A stretch of 64,000 nt of DNA from Thalassospira sp. HJ (GCF_000948415.1 NZ_JYII01000020.1:62001-126000), one strand, 5' to 3'. Shown: positions 8,468 to 18,305, numbered from the stretch's first letter. Notes: a model not told the origin generated them from the sequence alone. A program made the numbers and translations.

Positions 8468-9388
8468 CTATTGGGCAGCCCTGAACGCCTGACCAATACA
8501 GGCCGGCGCATTCAGTCTGATTTTCGCACGGTCGCTTGAAATAATCACCAGCACGATCACGGTCGCCAGATAGGGCAGCATCGACATGAACTGGCTGGGC
8601 ACATGAATGCCCGCACCCTGCGCATGCAGCTGCATCACCGAAATCAGGCCAAACATATAAGCCCCGGCAACCAGACGTCCCGGACGCCAGGTGGCGAACA
8701 CCACAAGTGCCAGCGCGATCCAGCCGCGACCCGCGGTCATGTTTTCCGCCCACATCGGCGTGTAGGAAAGCGACAGATACGCCCCACCAAGGCCCGCCAT
8801 CGCCCCGCCAAACATCGTGGCAAGGTAGCGGATCTTGATCACGGAATAGCCAATCGCATGTGCCGAATGATGGGAATCGCCAACTGCCTTAAGCACAAGA
8901 CCGGCCCGCGATTTCGCAAGGAACCACGCAACCCCGATCACAACCGCAATCGACAGGTAAACGAGGAAATCCTGCCCAAACAGGATCGGACCAACAATCG
9001 GAATGGCGCTGATACCCGGGATGGCAAGGGCTGGCAGCGGCTCAATCGCAAAGCCGACAAAGCCCGATCCGACCAGGGCCGAGAAACCAACCCCGAAAAT
9101 CGTCAGTGCCAAGCCCGTCGCCACCTGATTGGCCATCAGCGTCAGGGTCAAGAACGCAAAGATCAACGAGATCAAGGTGCCCGCCGCAACTGCGGCCAGA
9201 ATGCCGAGGATGGCCGACCCGGTTGAAGCCGTCACCGCAAAACCGGCAATCGCGCCAACCAGCATCATGCCTTCAACACCAAGGTTGAGCACACCGGATT
9301 TCTCGGTCACCAGCTCGCCAGTTGCGGCAAGCAAAAGCGGGGTGGATGCGGTAATCACCGTCAGGATAAAGGGAACAATCCATTCCAT
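8468..9388 (-). CDS. ABC transporter permease, BMP-associated (second permease)
   Basis: 306-residue inner-membrane permease of the branched-chain/BMP importer superfamily with about eight hydrophobic segments. The GVLNLGVEGMMLVGA motif near residue 35 and the GLGGAYLSL motif near residue 210 are typical of the second permease of nucleoside-type importers (NupQ/YufQ group). Its ATG overlaps the stop of the preceding permease by one base (TAATG), so the two are translationally coupled. It forms the channel with the 9388-10467 product; the ATPase is encoded just upstream. Confidence 0.9.
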   Translation of the reverse strand: MEWIVPFILTVITASTPLLLAATGELVTEKSGVLNLGVEGMMLVGAIAGFAVTASTGSAILGILAAVAAGTLISLIFAFLTLTLMANQVATGLALTIFGVGFSALVGSGFVGFAIEPLPALAIPGISAIPIVGPILFGQDFLVYLSIAVVIGVAWFLAKSRAGLVLKAVGDSHHSAHAIGYSVIKIRYLATMFGGAMAGLGGAYLSLSYTPMWAENMTAGRGWIALALVVFATWRPGRLVAGAYMFGLISVMQLHAQGAGIHVPSQFMSMLPYLATVIVLVIISSDRAKIRLNAPACIGQAFRAAQ

Positions 9389-10467
9389 TATGCGGTTCTC
9401 CCTTTTGCGGCGATGGCGCCGAAACGAATGCGGTACTTGGTCAAAACATCACAGGCCAGCAGGAAGAACAGCAAGATCCCCTGGAACAGCCCGGTCACTG
9501 CATTGGGCAGACCCAATGTAATCTGCGCCAGCTCCCCACCAAGATAGGTCAGCGCCATAATAATACCGCCAAACAGAATCCCAACCGGATGCAAACGGCC
9601 AAGGAACGCCACGATAATCGCGGTAAAACCATAGCCGGGCGAGATGGATGGCTGAAGCTGCCCGATCGGACCTGATACCTCAAACAACCCAGCCAGACCG
9701 GCCAGTGCACCACCCAGAAGAAGCGTAAACCAGACCATGCGTTTCTGACGGAACCCGACATGGCGGGCGGCCTGCGGGGCCTTGCCAACAACGCGCAGCT
9801 GGAAGCCGATTACGGACTTTGACAGCAACAACCACCCGGCAATCACGACAAACACCGCAACGGCTGTGCCAAGATGCACACGCGATCCTTCAAAGATGAT
9901 CGGAAGCAACCCGGCATCCGGGAACGGGCGCGATTCCGGGAAGTTGAACCCTTCGGGGTTGCGCCACGGGCCATGCACCAGGAAGCTCAGGAACAGCGTC
10001 GCGACATAGGTCAGCATCAGGCTGGTCAGAATTTCGTTGGCGTTAAACTTTGTCCGTAGCAATGCCGGGATCGCAGCCCAGAATGCACCGCCCAGCGCGC
10101 CCAGAACAAACATGGCCGGCATCAAAAGAATGCTTTCGCTGTCATGGAAATAAAGCGCCAGTCCGCCGCCGAAAATCGCCCCCATGGTTAGCTGGCCTTC
10201 GGCCCCGATGTTCCAGACATTAGCCCGGAACCCCATGGCAAGACCGACCGCAATGATGACAAGCGGGGTCGCCTTCACGAACAGCTCGGAAATGCCATAG
10301 CTGTTATTGATCGGCAGGATGAAGAACGTATAAAGCGCGTCAAACGGGTTCTTGCCCAGAAAGGCAAAGATGATCCCGCCGACGACAAGCGTCATAAGGA
10401 TTGCCAGAACCGGCGACAGATAAACCATCGCCTGGGAGTGCTGGCGACGGGGTTCAAGCCTGACCAA
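9388..10467 (-). CDS. ABC transporter permease, BMP-associated (first permease)
   Basis: 359-residue inner-membrane permease with about nine hydrophobic segments, of the NupP/YufP group (signature NVWNIGAEGQLTMGAIFGGG near residue 90, then GLAGLFEVSG). The gene overlaps the end of the ATPase gene by 14 bp. The best start is an unusual TTG at 10467, because GGGAGG sits five bases upstream; the first ATG (10428) is 13 codons in and has no such site. Confidence 0.88.
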   Translation of the reverse strand: MVRLEPRRQHSQAMVYLSPVLAILMTLVVGGIIFAFLGKNPFDALYTFFILPINNSYGISELFVKATPLVIIAVGLAMGFRANVWNIGAEGQLTMGAIFGGGLALYFHDSESILLMPAMFVLGALGGAFWAAIPALLRTKFNANEILTSLMLTYVATLFLSFLVHGPWRNPEGFNFPESRPFPDAGLLPIIFEGSRVHLGTAVAVFVVIAGWLLLSKSVIGFQLRVVGKAPQAARHVGFRQKRMVWFTLLLGGALAGLAGLFEVSGPIGQLQPSISPGYGFTAIIVAFLGRLHPVGILFGGIIMALTYLGGELAQITLGLPNAVTGLFQGILLFFLLACDVLTKYRIRFGAIAAKGRTA

Positions 10468-12085
10468 GGCGACCTCCCTCTACTTGCGTGTCGTGCGCCG
10501 GGTTTGTTTGGCCTTCAAGATCATGAAGCCCCCCCATCAACAGACCAATTTCTTCGATGCTGACATCTGCCATCGGACGCGGTTTGGACATTTTGCCCTC
10601 CGCCATCACAACGACTGAGTCACAAATGGCATAAATCTCGTCCAAGTCCTGCGAAATCACCAGAACCGCTGTCCCCTTGGCTGCCAGATCAAGCAATGCC
10701 TGATGAATGGCGCTCGCAGCACCGGCATCAACACCCCAGGTCGGCTGGGAAATCACCAGAACGCCCGGGTCCTGCAAAATTTCGCGCCCGACGATAAATT
10801 TCTGAAGGTTCCCGCCCGAAAGCGACCCGGCCTCTGCCCCCGAACCGGTGGTTCGAACATCAAACGTCTTGATGATGTTATCGGCGAATGACTTGGTCGG
10901 CACTTCACGGATCAGACCACGTGCGGAAAGCGCCATGCGGCGAAACGCCGTCAAAAACCCGTTTTCCGACAGGCTCATATCGGGCACCGCCCCATGGCCG
11001 TTGCGTTCTTCAGGCACAAACGTCGCACCCAGACGACGACGCCGGCGCGGGCCGAAATGGGCAACCGGGTTGCCATCGATCTTGATGCTGTCGGGGGCTG
11101 CTTCCTGTTCGGTTTCCCCGGCAAGGGCGCGGAACAATTCGTTCTGACCATTACCGGCAACCCCGGCAACACCCATGATTTCCCCGCCGCGCACCTCAAG
11201 ATTAATGCCCTTAAGGTCAGTGCCAAACTGCTCATCGCTTTCAAGCGACAGATTGGAAACCGCAAGGCGCACATCGCCAAACTGGCGGGCTTCGCCGCGG
11301 TCCGGCGCGGTCAGTTTCTGGCCAATCATCATTTCGGCCATGGATTTCGCGGTTTCTTCGCGCGGGTCACAGCCACCGACAACCTTGCCACCACGCAGCA
11401 CGGTCGCCTTATGACACAGCGCCTTCACTTCATGCAGCTTGTGGCTGATATAAAGGATCGCGCAGCCTTCATCGGCCAGACGACGCAGCGTCTCGAACAG
11501 CTTTTCCACTTCCTGCGGGGTCAGGACCGAGGTCGGCTCATCAAGGATCAGAAGTTTCGGGTTCTGAAGCAGACACCGCACGATCTCGATGCGCTGACGC
11601 TCACCGACCGAAAGGGTGTAAACATGGCGGTCCGGGTCAAGTGGCAGGCCATAGGTCTTTTCAACCTCAAGCACCTGCTTGCGCAGCGCATCCATATCGC
11701 GCACGTCATTCATCGCAAGTGCGATGTTTTCAAGCACCGTCATGGTTTCAAACAGCGAGAAATGCTGGAACACCAGACCGATACCCATTTCGCGCGCATC
11801 ATGCGGGCTTGCGATCGTAACCGGCTTGCCTTCCCAGATCAGCGCGCCCTCATCGGCCTGCAGCACGCCATAGATAATTTTGACAAGCGTACTTTTGCCG
11901 GCACCATTTTCACCCAGAAGCGCGTGGATTTCACCAGGCTCGATACGGAAACTGATATCGTCATTGGCCAGACAGCCCGGAAAGGCTTTGGTCACGCCGC
12001 GCACTTCAAGCTGCGCTGGCCCTGCCCCCTTCACGGTATTTGCCCCGGCTTCACCGGTCGTTGACGTCACTGTTGCCACCCCCAT
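10454..12085 (-). CDS. ABC transporter ATP-binding protein with two nucleotide-binding domains
   Basis: 543-residue ATPase made of two tandem ABC domains, as in sugar and BMP-type nucleoside importers. The N-terminal half has Walker A GENGAGKSTL, signature LSVGERQRIEI and Walker B LLILDEPT. The C-terminal half has a degenerate nucleotide site (GVAGNGQNELF in place of Walker A; SGGNLQKFIVGRE signature), which is normal for this family. It begins the transporter part of the operon, 63 bp after the guanine deaminase gene. Powers import of a substrate that context suggests is a purine. Confidence 0.9.
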   Translation of the reverse strand: MGVATVTSTTGEAGANTVKGAGPAQLEVRGVTKAFPGCLANDDISFRIEPGEIHALLGENGAGKSTLVKIIYGVLQADEGALIWEGKPVTIASPHDAREMGIGLVFQHFSLFETMTVLENIALAMNDVRDMDALRKQVLEVEKTYGLPLDPDRHVYTLSVGERQRIEIVRCLLQNPKLLILDEPTSVLTPQEVEKLFETLRRLADEGCAILYISHKLHEVKALCHKATVLRGGKVVGGCDPREETAKSMAEMMIGQKLTAPDRGEARQFGDVRLAVSNLSLESDEQFGTDLKGINLEVRGGEIMGVAGVAGNGQNELFRALAGETEQEAAPDSIKIDGNPVAHFGPRRRRRLGATFVPEERNGHGAVPDMSLSENGFLTAFRRMALSARGLIREVPTKSFADNIIKTFDVRTTGSGAEAGSLSGGNLQKFIVGREILQDPGVLVISQPTWGVDAGAASAIHQALLDLAAKGTAVLVISQDLDEIYAICDSVVVMAEGKMSKPRPMADVSIEEIGLLMGGLHDLEGQTNPAHDTQVEGGRLGQA

Positions 12086-12148
12086 TTAGCGATATGTCTT
12101 GCACCCAACACGCCGTTTTACCCCATAACGCACTGCAATCAAACGGTC

Positions 12149-12622
12149 TCAATAAGCGATCTTGTCGGTTTTGAGATCCCAGGCGGCAAACACTTCGCGC
12201 GCCTCGGGCAAATCGACATGAATAATCGGCAAGGACCGCTCTTCGATCGGCTTTGCCACCTCATCATAAAGGAACTGATCATCAAACCCGATGGCAGCAG
12301 CATCTTCGCGCCCATTGGCGTAATAGATCTTGTCCAAGCGGGCCCAATAGATCGCAGACAGGCACATCGGGCAAGGTTCGCAACTGGTATAGATTTCACA
12401 CCCCGACAGATTGAACGTGCCCAGCTTCGCACAGGCCGCGCGAATGGCGCTGACCTCGGCATGGGCGGTCGGGTCGTTCTGGGACGTGACATTGTTCCAT
12501 CCTTCCGCAATCACTTCGCCATTGCGAACAATGATTGCCCCGAACGGTCCACCGCATCCCTCATCCATCTTTTGCCGCGACAAATCCACGGCATGGCGCA
12601 TATGGCCCTTGGCGTCACACAC
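12149..12622 (-). CDS. Nucleoside/guanine deaminase of the cytidine-deaminase fold
   Basis: Zinc deaminase of 157 residues. The catalytic set is complete: HAEVSAIRAA (zinc His and proton-shuttle Glu) and PCPMCLSAIYWAR (two zinc Cys). Size and the GGPFGAIIV segment match the GuaD group, which converts guanine to xanthine. GTG 12622 is preferred as start since GAGGAG lies nine bases upstream; a TTG at 12628 would be only three bases from it. Position between xdhC and a purine-type ABC importer supports guanine deamination feeding xanthine dehydrogenase. Confidence 0.85.
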   Translation of the reverse strand: MCDAKGHMRHAVDLSRQKMDEGCGGPFGAIIVRNGEVIAEGWNNVTSQNDPTAHAEVSAIRAACAKLGTFNLSGCEIYTSCEPCPMCLSAIYWARLDKIYYANGREDAAAIGFDDQFLYDEVAKPIEERSLPIIHVDLPEAREVFAAWDLKTDKIAY

Positions 12623-12732
12623 AGCCAAACTCTCCTCTACGAAACCTCCGGCCCGGTACCCCGAACCGCCTGATCAGGCCGTCATTGCGCGGCCCTTTAT
12701 CATTAATGCCACCTTCAATGAAGGTGTTTCAC

Positions 12733-13767
12733 TCAACCCACCCCGTCTGATGCGGATTTGGGCGTTTGTGTATGCGCCATCTGTGCTTCACGCACGGATA
12801 GCACCTGTGCGGCAACCGATGCCGCAATCACCACCGGCTGTTTGCCGGTAATGCCTTGAATTCCAATCGGAGTGGTCAGACGACCGATTTCAACCGCACT
12901 CAACCCCCGATCAGAAAGACGTCGGATGAAGCGTGCACGCTTGGTTTGGCTGCCGATCATGCCAACAAAACCAAGATCATCCCGCACCAAAGCCGCCCGG
13001 CAGATCTCGAAATCAAGCGCATGGTTATGCGTCAGGATCAAAACATGCGCCCCGGCCGGAATGTCGGCGACCTCGGCTTCGGGTTTATCACTTTGACAAA
13101 CCTGAACATTTTCGCCCTCAACACCCGCCAGAAACTCTTCGCGCGAATCGATCAGGCGAATATCAAATGGCAGCGGCGCCAAGGCCTGCACGACCGCCTT
13201 GCCAACATGCCCGGCACCAAAAATCCACATCGGGGTTCGCGCATCATCAAGCCGCAAACAAAGCGTTTCCACCCCGTTCAGCGATACAATCCCGCCGCGT
13301 GCGGCCCCGAAACTGCCCGCAAGCATCTTGGCATGCGCACCACTCACCCGCGCGATCTCGCTGCAATCGGTCGGCATCGTCACCCAGTGGCCATCGGAAC
13401 GGACCGGCGCAGTTTCAATTTCTTGCAACACCGTGCGCAGTGTTTCCTTGGCAACCCCGCGCAACAGATGAAAGCCAACCTCGACCGAGCCGCCGCAACA
13501 TTGCCCAAGCCCGGGGCCCAGCGGAAAACGCACGATCTCGGCAAGCGGCAGGGTATCGGCCCCCGCATCCAGACCTTCGCGGACGCGTCGCGTCACCTGA
13601 TGCTCAAGATTGCCACCGCCGATCGTGCCGGAAATGGCATCACGCGTGATCAGCATGAAGGCACCCACCTCGCGCGGGGTCGATCCACGAATGGCCGCCA
13701 CACTGACCAGCATCACCGGACCCGGCTGGGACAGAAGCCTGATATGATCGCTGCGCGACAGGGTCAT
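12733..13767 (-). CDS. xdhC: Xanthine dehydrogenase accessory protein XdhC
   Basis: Chaperone that binds and sulfurates molybdenum cofactor and loads it into XdhB; not part of the final enzyme. 344 residues with the N-terminal XdhC/CoxI domain (STPREVGAFMLI, GTIGGGNLE, GQCCGGSVEV) and a C-terminal Rossmann-type domain (WIFGAGHVGKAVV, then THNHALDFEICRAAL and GMIGSQTKRARF). It starts three bases after the xdhB stop codon (TAGgtcATG), so expression is tightly coupled. Confidence 0.93.
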   Translation of the reverse strand: MTLSRSDHIRLLSQPGPVMLVSVAAIRGSTPREVGAFMLITRDAISGTIGGGNLEHQVTRRVREGLDAGADTLPLAEIVRFPLGPGLGQCCGGSVEVGFHLLRGVAKETLRTVLQEIETAPVRSDGHWVTMPTDCSEIARVSGAHAKMLAGSFGAARGGIVSLNGVETLCLRLDDARTPMWIFGAGHVGKAVVQALAPLPFDIRLIDSREEFLAGVEGENVQVCQSDKPEAEVADIPAGAHVLILTHNHALDFEICRAALVRDDLGFVGMIGSQTKRARFIRRLSDRGLSAVEIGRLTTPIGIQGITGKQPVVIAASVAAQVLSVREAQMAHTQTPKSASDGVG

Positions 13768-13770
13768 GAC

Positions 13771-16167
13771 CTATTCCCCCGCCATCGATTGCGCGGAATG
13801 AACCTGCTCAATCATCCGCTTGGCACAATCGGCAACCGCATGCAAAACCGCCTCGGGCGTTGCCGGGGTATCCAGGGCCGGGACGATCTTGTGGTTCGTC
13901 ACCGATGCCACCGCATCGGCAATCGCACGATGCACCGAAATCGCCAGCATCAAGGGCGGTTCACCGACTGCCTTTGAACGATGGATGGTTTTTTCAACAT
14001 TTCGTCCGGACGACCAAAGCTCAAGCCTGAAATCTTCCGGTCGGTCAGAACATGCCGGGATTTTATAGGTCGACGGCGCATGGGTACGCAGGCTGCCCTT
14101 TTCGTCCCACCACAGTTCTTCGGATGTCAGCCAACCCATGCCCTGAATGAAGCCGCCTTCAATCTGGCCAAGGTCAATTGCCGGGTTCAATGACCGCCCG
14201 ACATCATGAATGATATCAACACGCGTCACCTTGTATTCACCGGTCAGGGTATCGATCAAAACTTCCGAACAGGCCATGCCATAGGCAAAGTAATAAAACG
14301 GCCGGCCCGATGCGCTTTCGCGGTCATAATGGATTTTCGGCGTCGCGTAATAACCGGTCGCGGATAGCGACACACGCGCGAGATAGGCCTGCTTGATCAG
14401 ATCGGCGAAAGCCAACTCTTCCGTGTCGCCAACAATGATCTTGCCAGGCACAAAGCGCACGGCACTTTCCGCGACACCATATTTCTCGGCGGCGAAGGCA
14501 ATCAGGCGGTTCTTGATCGTCATCGCCGCATCGCGCGCCGCCATGCCGTTCATGTCCGCCCCGCTTGAGGCCGCGGTTGCCGAAGTATTCGGCACCTTGC
14601 CGGTATTGGTTGGCGTGATCTTGATCTGATCAAGATCGATCTGGAATTCCTCAGCGACGACCTGGGCGACCTTGATAAACAGGCCCTGCCCCATTTCCGT
14701 CCCGCCATGGTTCAGATGCACCGACCCGTCCTGATAAACATGGATCAGCGCACCGGCCTGATTAAGGAACGTCGTGGTAAAGGAAATCCCGAACTTCACC
14801 GGCGTCAGCGACAGGCCCTTTTTCAGGACCGGGCTCTCGGCATTAAACGCAGCGATTTCTTCGCGGCGCTTGCGATAATCGCTGGCTTTCAGGATATCGT
14901 CGGTCAGCTCCGAAAGAACATTATCCTCGACCACCATATGGTACGGCGTCGTATCGCGACCCTTGCCGCCGTAATAGTTGGCAATGCGTACATCCATTGG
15001 ATCGCGCCCAACGGTCATTGCGATTTCATCAATGATACGCTCAATCGCAACCATCCCCTGCGGCCCGCCAAATCCACGAAACGCGGTGTTGGACACAAGA
15101 TTGGTCTTGCAGCGATAGGACCGGATTTCGACATCGCCAAGGTAATAGGCATTGTCAGTATGGAACATCGCACGGTCGGCAATCGCGGCTGACAAATCGG
15201 CAGAAAAACCGCAATTGGCGGCATACTGGATATCGAGCCCGCAAATCCGCCCGTCATCATCAAAGCCGACATCGTAATCGACAATGAAATCATGACGCTT
15301 GCCGGTCATGACCATGTCGTCATCACGATCCAGTCGGAACTTCGCGGGGCGTCCGGTTTTGGTTGCAACAATGGCCGCAAGGGCCGCCCATTGCATCGCC
15401 TGGGTTTCCTTGCCGCCAAACCCACCACCCATGCGCCGCACTTCAACCGTGACCGCATTGGCCGGACGGCCCAGCACATTGGCAATATTATGCTGCACTT
15501 CCGATGGATGCTGGGTGGAGCAATGCAGCAACACATCGCCATCCTCGCCCGGCATGGCAAAGCTGATATGGCCTTCAAGGTAAAAGTGATCCTGCCCGCC
15601 AATTTCCATCCGACCCGTTTGGCGATGTTTGGCGCGCGCCAGCGCCGATTTGGCATCGCCCTGCTTCATTACATGTGCCGGTGCGACGAAAAGCTGCTTT
15701 TCCAGTGCCTCGACCACATCAAGAACCGCTGGCAGTTCTTCATATTCGATCTCGGCAAGTTGGGCGGCGGCACGGGCCTGCGCGCGGGTTTCTGCCGCGA
15801 CACAAAAGACCGGCTGGCCATAAAACTGCACGATGCCATCAGGCAGGACCGGCTCATCGTGGGTGTGCGCGGGCGAAACATCATTCACGCCGGGAATGTC
15901 TTCAGCGGTCAGAACACAGACCACACCCGGGGCCGAGCGCACCTTGGAAAGGTCCAGCTTGGTAATCTTGCCATGCGCAATGTTCGAGGCACCCGGCGCC
16001 AGATGAAGCGTTCCAAACGGCTCATTGATGTCATCAATATAGACCGCCTCACCCGCCACGTGTTTCGGGCCGCTGTCATGCTTGGAGCTTGATCTGACAC
16101 CCCCGCTTAATCCGGCGGTCGGTGCAATCACCTCGTCCTTATCGGCTTTCATGACTTGATCAGACAT
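13771..16167 (-). CDS. xdhB: Xanthine dehydrogenase, molybdenum-binding subunit XdhB
   Basis: Large catalytic subunit (798 aa) oxidising hypoxanthine and xanthine to urate in the cytoplasm. Molybdopterin contacts GGGFGGKETQ (about residue 250) and the substrate-arginine loop FRGFGGPQG are present, as is the catalytic glutamate in KAVGEPPLML near the C-terminus. ATG 16167 (MSDQVMKADKD) is the natural start, overlapping xdhA by 8 bp; an upstream in-frame start at 16212 would run deep into xdhA. Forms a heterotetramer with XdhA as in Rhodobacter-type enzymes. Confidence 0.94.
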   Translation of the reverse strand: MSDQVMKADKDEVIAPTAGLSGGVRSSSKHDSGPKHVAGEAVYIDDINEPFGTLHLAPGASNIAHGKITKLDLSKVRSAPGVVCVLTAEDIPGVNDVSPAHTHDEPVLPDGIVQFYGQPVFCVAAETRAQARAAAQLAEIEYEELPAVLDVVEALEKQLFVAPAHVMKQGDAKSALARAKHRQTGRMEIGGQDHFYLEGHISFAMPGEDGDVLLHCSTQHPSEVQHNIANVLGRPANAVTVEVRRMGGGFGGKETQAMQWAALAAIVATKTGRPAKFRLDRDDDMVMTGKRHDFIVDYDVGFDDDGRICGLDIQYAANCGFSADLSAAIADRAMFHTDNAYYLGDVEIRSYRCKTNLVSNTAFRGFGGPQGMVAIERIIDEIAMTVGRDPMDVRIANYYGGKGRDTTPYHMVVEDNVLSELTDDILKASDYRKRREEIAAFNAESPVLKKGLSLTPVKFGISFTTTFLNQAGALIHVYQDGSVHLNHGGTEMGQGLFIKVAQVVAEEFQIDLDQIKITPTNTGKVPNTSATAASSGADMNGMAARDAAMTIKNRLIAFAAEKYGVAESAVRFVPGKIIVGDTEELAFADLIKQAYLARVSLSATGYYATPKIHYDRESASGRPFYYFAYGMACSEVLIDTLTGEYKVTRVDIIHDVGRSLNPAIDLGQIEGGFIQGMGWLTSEELWWDEKGSLRTHAPSTYKIPACSDRPEDFRLELWSSGRNVEKTIHRSKAVGEPPLMLAISVHRAIADAVASVTNHKIVPALDTPATPEAVLHAVADCAKRMIEQVHSAQSMAGE

Positions 16168-17656
16168 GCGTTGCCTCCTTGCCAACAAGGCGGGTGGCAA
16201 TATCGGGCGCACTGGTTTCGATAAACAACTTGGTCAAAAGGTTTTGCGCCACCAACATGCGATATTCCTTCGATGCGCGCATATCGCTCATCGGGGAAAA
16301 CTCGCTGGCCAGTGCCAACTGCGCGGCATTGAGGTTCACCTCATCCCAATCCTTGCCGATCAGGGCCTCTTCACATTTCCTGGCCCGCATCGGGGTGCCC
16401 GCCATGCCGCCAAAGGCCGCGCGGAACTCGGCAACCTTGCCGTCCTCATCAACCTTGATGGCAAAGGCGCCAAGAACGGCGGTGATATCCTGATCAAAGC
16501 GTTTGGAGATTTTATAGGCCTTGAACACCAATCCAGTTTTTGGTTTGGGCACAATCACGCTTTCAACAAACTCGCCCGGATGGCGGTCCTGTTTGCCATA
16601 GGTGATAAAGAAGTCTTCCAGCGGGACTTCACGCCGGACATCGCCCATGCGCAGCACGATCTTTGCCCCCAGCGCAATCAGGGCCGGCGGCGTATCGCCA
16701 ATCGGGGACCCGTTGGCAATATTCCCGCCCACTGTGCCAGCATTGCGGATTTGCCGCGATCCGATCCGGCGGACAAGTTCGCCAACATCGGATGCCACCC
16801 GACCTAGTGCATCATGCGCGCGGCTATAGGTCACACCAGCGCCAATCACCAATGCATCGTCGGTCTCGGTGACCGATTTCAGATCGGCAACATCACCAAT
16901 GTAAATGATCGGGTCCAGACGCTTGAGCATCTTGGTCACCCAAAGCCCGACATCCGTACCCCCGGCCAGAACCGTGGCATCCGGGTGCGCCACCAAAAGG
17001 GCGGCCAATTCATCAGACGTGCGCGGCGCAAAATACCGCCCGGCGGGATGTTCGAGTGCCAGCGTGCCCTCGCCTTCGACCATCGCGGTCAATCTGGCGG
17101 CAACATCAGCCCGGCGTTTTTGTTCGGCACTGTCATTGGCGGCAACACCACCTGCCTTGCGCGCGGCCTCGATAATCGGGCCATAGCCGGTGCAGCGGCA
17201 CAGGTTCCCGGCCAAGGCATCATTGATCGCCCCCCGGTCATCCTCGCCACCATCCAGCCACAGCTGATAAAGGCTCATGACAAAGCCCGGCGTACAGAAA
17301 CCGCATTGCGATCCGTGGGTATCGACCATCGCCTGCTGAACCGGATGCAGGGTGCCGTCCGTCGATTTAAGATGCTCGACCGTCAGAAGCTGCTTGCCAT
17401 CAAGGGTCGGGACAAACTGGATGCAGGCATTAACAGTGCGATATGCCATGCCGCCTTTGCCATCGGGCTCGCCCAGCACCACCGTGCAGGCACCGCAATC
17501 GCCCTCGGCACAGCCTTCCTTCGTTCCCGCCTTGCGCTCAGACAGGCGCAGATATTCAAGAACCGTCATCTGCGGATCAACACCCCGCAGGCTGCGTTCC
17601 TCGTCGCCAAGCAGAAAACGGATATCAGAACGGAAGGACCCGGTCGCACTTGCCAT
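16160..17656 (-). CDS. xdhA: Xanthine dehydrogenase, iron-sulfur/FAD subunit XdhA
   Basis: 498-residue small subunit of the two-subunit bacterial enzyme. The N-terminal plant-type [2Fe-2S] cluster motif (CAEGDCGACTVVLGE) is followed by the second cluster domain (CGFCTPGFVMSLY and CRCTGYGPI), then an FAD-binding domain containing VLAGGTDVGLWVTK and GGNIANGSPIGD. Passes electrons from the molybdenum centre to NAD. It lies 8 bp after uraH and overlaps xdhB. Confidence 0.94.
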   Translation of the reverse strand: MASATGSFRSDIRFLLGDEERSLRGVDPQMTVLEYLRLSERKAGTKEGCAEGDCGACTVVLGEPDGKGGMAYRTVNACIQFVPTLDGKQLLTVEHLKSTDGTLHPVQQAMVDTHGSQCGFCTPGFVMSLYQLWLDGGEDDRGAINDALAGNLCRCTGYGPIIEAARKAGGVAANDSAEQKRRADVAARLTAMVEGEGTLALEHPAGRYFAPRTSDELAALLVAHPDATVLAGGTDVGLWVTKMLKRLDPIIYIGDVADLKSVTETDDALVIGAGVTYSRAHDALGRVASDVGELVRRIGSRQIRNAGTVGGNIANGSPIGDTPPALIALGAKIVLRMGDVRREVPLEDFFITYGKQDRHPGEFVESVIVPKPKTGLVFKAYKISKRFDQDITAVLGAFAIKVDEDGKVAEFRAAFGGMAGTPMRARKCEEALIGKDWDEVNLNAAQLALASEFSPMSDMRASKEYRMLVAQNLLTKLFIETSAPDIATRLVGKEATHV

Positions 17657-17664
17657 GTCTGACC

Positions 17665-18018
17665 TCAGCTGCCGCGATAGGTGGAATAGCCGAACGGCGA
17701 CAGCAAAAGCGGCACATGATAATGCGCCTGCCCGTCGGAAATACCGAAACGGATCACGACCTGATCAAGGAATTTCGGCTCGGGAAGTTCGGTGCCACTG
17801 GCATCGAAATAATCGCCCGCATAAAAAACAAGCTGATACTGACCCGGTTTGAAAGAGGCGCCTTCCAGCATCGGCCCGTCGGTGCGGCCATCGGCATTGG
17901 TCACGGCTTCGGCAACCATGTCATCATGGCCATTGCCAAAGCGATGCAGCTCAATGCGGATTCCGGCAGCCGGGCAGCCTTTTGCCGTATCCAGTACATG
18001 GGTGGTCAGTCGTCCCAT
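17665..18018 (-). CDS. uraH: 5-hydroxyisourate hydrolase (transthyretin-like)
   Basis: Hydrolyses 5-hydroxyisourate, the PuuD product, to OHCU. 117 residues, full length, with the N-terminal LTTHVLDTAKGCPAAG and the C-terminal SPFGYSTYRGS tetrapeptide region that forms the active site of this family. First gene of the minus-strand purine operon; its GAGGAGG ribosome site is only a few bases away from the end of the 265-bp palindromic element (18041-18305), which therefore occupies the leader or promoter region. Confidence 0.94.
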   Translation of the reverse strand: MGRLTTHVLDTAKGCPAAGIRIELHRFGNGHDDMVAEAVTNADGRTDGPMLEGASFKPGQYQLVFYAGDYFDASGTELPEPKFLDQVVIRFGISDGQAHYHVPLLLSPFGYSTYRGS

Positions 18019-18040
18019 GCCGGGCCTCCTCTCTCGTTCT

Positions 18041-18305
18041 AGGGTCAGGACTTATTAATTTGATTTGAATGGTTAAACAGATTTGTGCGGATACGCGGAG
18101 CGAAACCGCAGGAAGATAAACATCTTTCAAGGTTTCTCGACAAAGTAGCCCGTGCAAATCCGTTTAATCCGAAGGACAGACGTTATATTTGCAAACTCCG
18201 GCGTCAAACCTCTTGGTCGGGATACCAACCCGCCCCGCGAGCTTTTCCTTGGATTTCACAAATATAAAGTCTGCCATTCAAATCAAATTAATAGGTCCTG
18301 ACCCT
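18041..18305. repeat. 265-bp palindromic element, copy A (MITE-like)
   Basis: Bounded by 32-bp terminal inverted repeats with one mismatch (18041-18072 and 18274-18305; outer end AGGGTCAGGAC). Inside are two hairpins: TTAAACAGATTTG (18073-18085) with CAAATCCGTTTAA (18155-18167), and CAGACGTTATATTTG (18177-18191) with CAAATATAAAGTCTG (18259-18273), separated by TCCGAAGGA. A second copy of identical length lies inverted at 57789-58053. No transposase is encoded and no clear target duplication is visible. It fills the 5' side of the uraH/puuE divergent region. Confidence 0.92.

Noticed and set aside
18041-18305. Whether the palindromic element is an insertion sequence
   Set aside because: 265 bp is too short and there is no transposase; at most a non-autonomous element.
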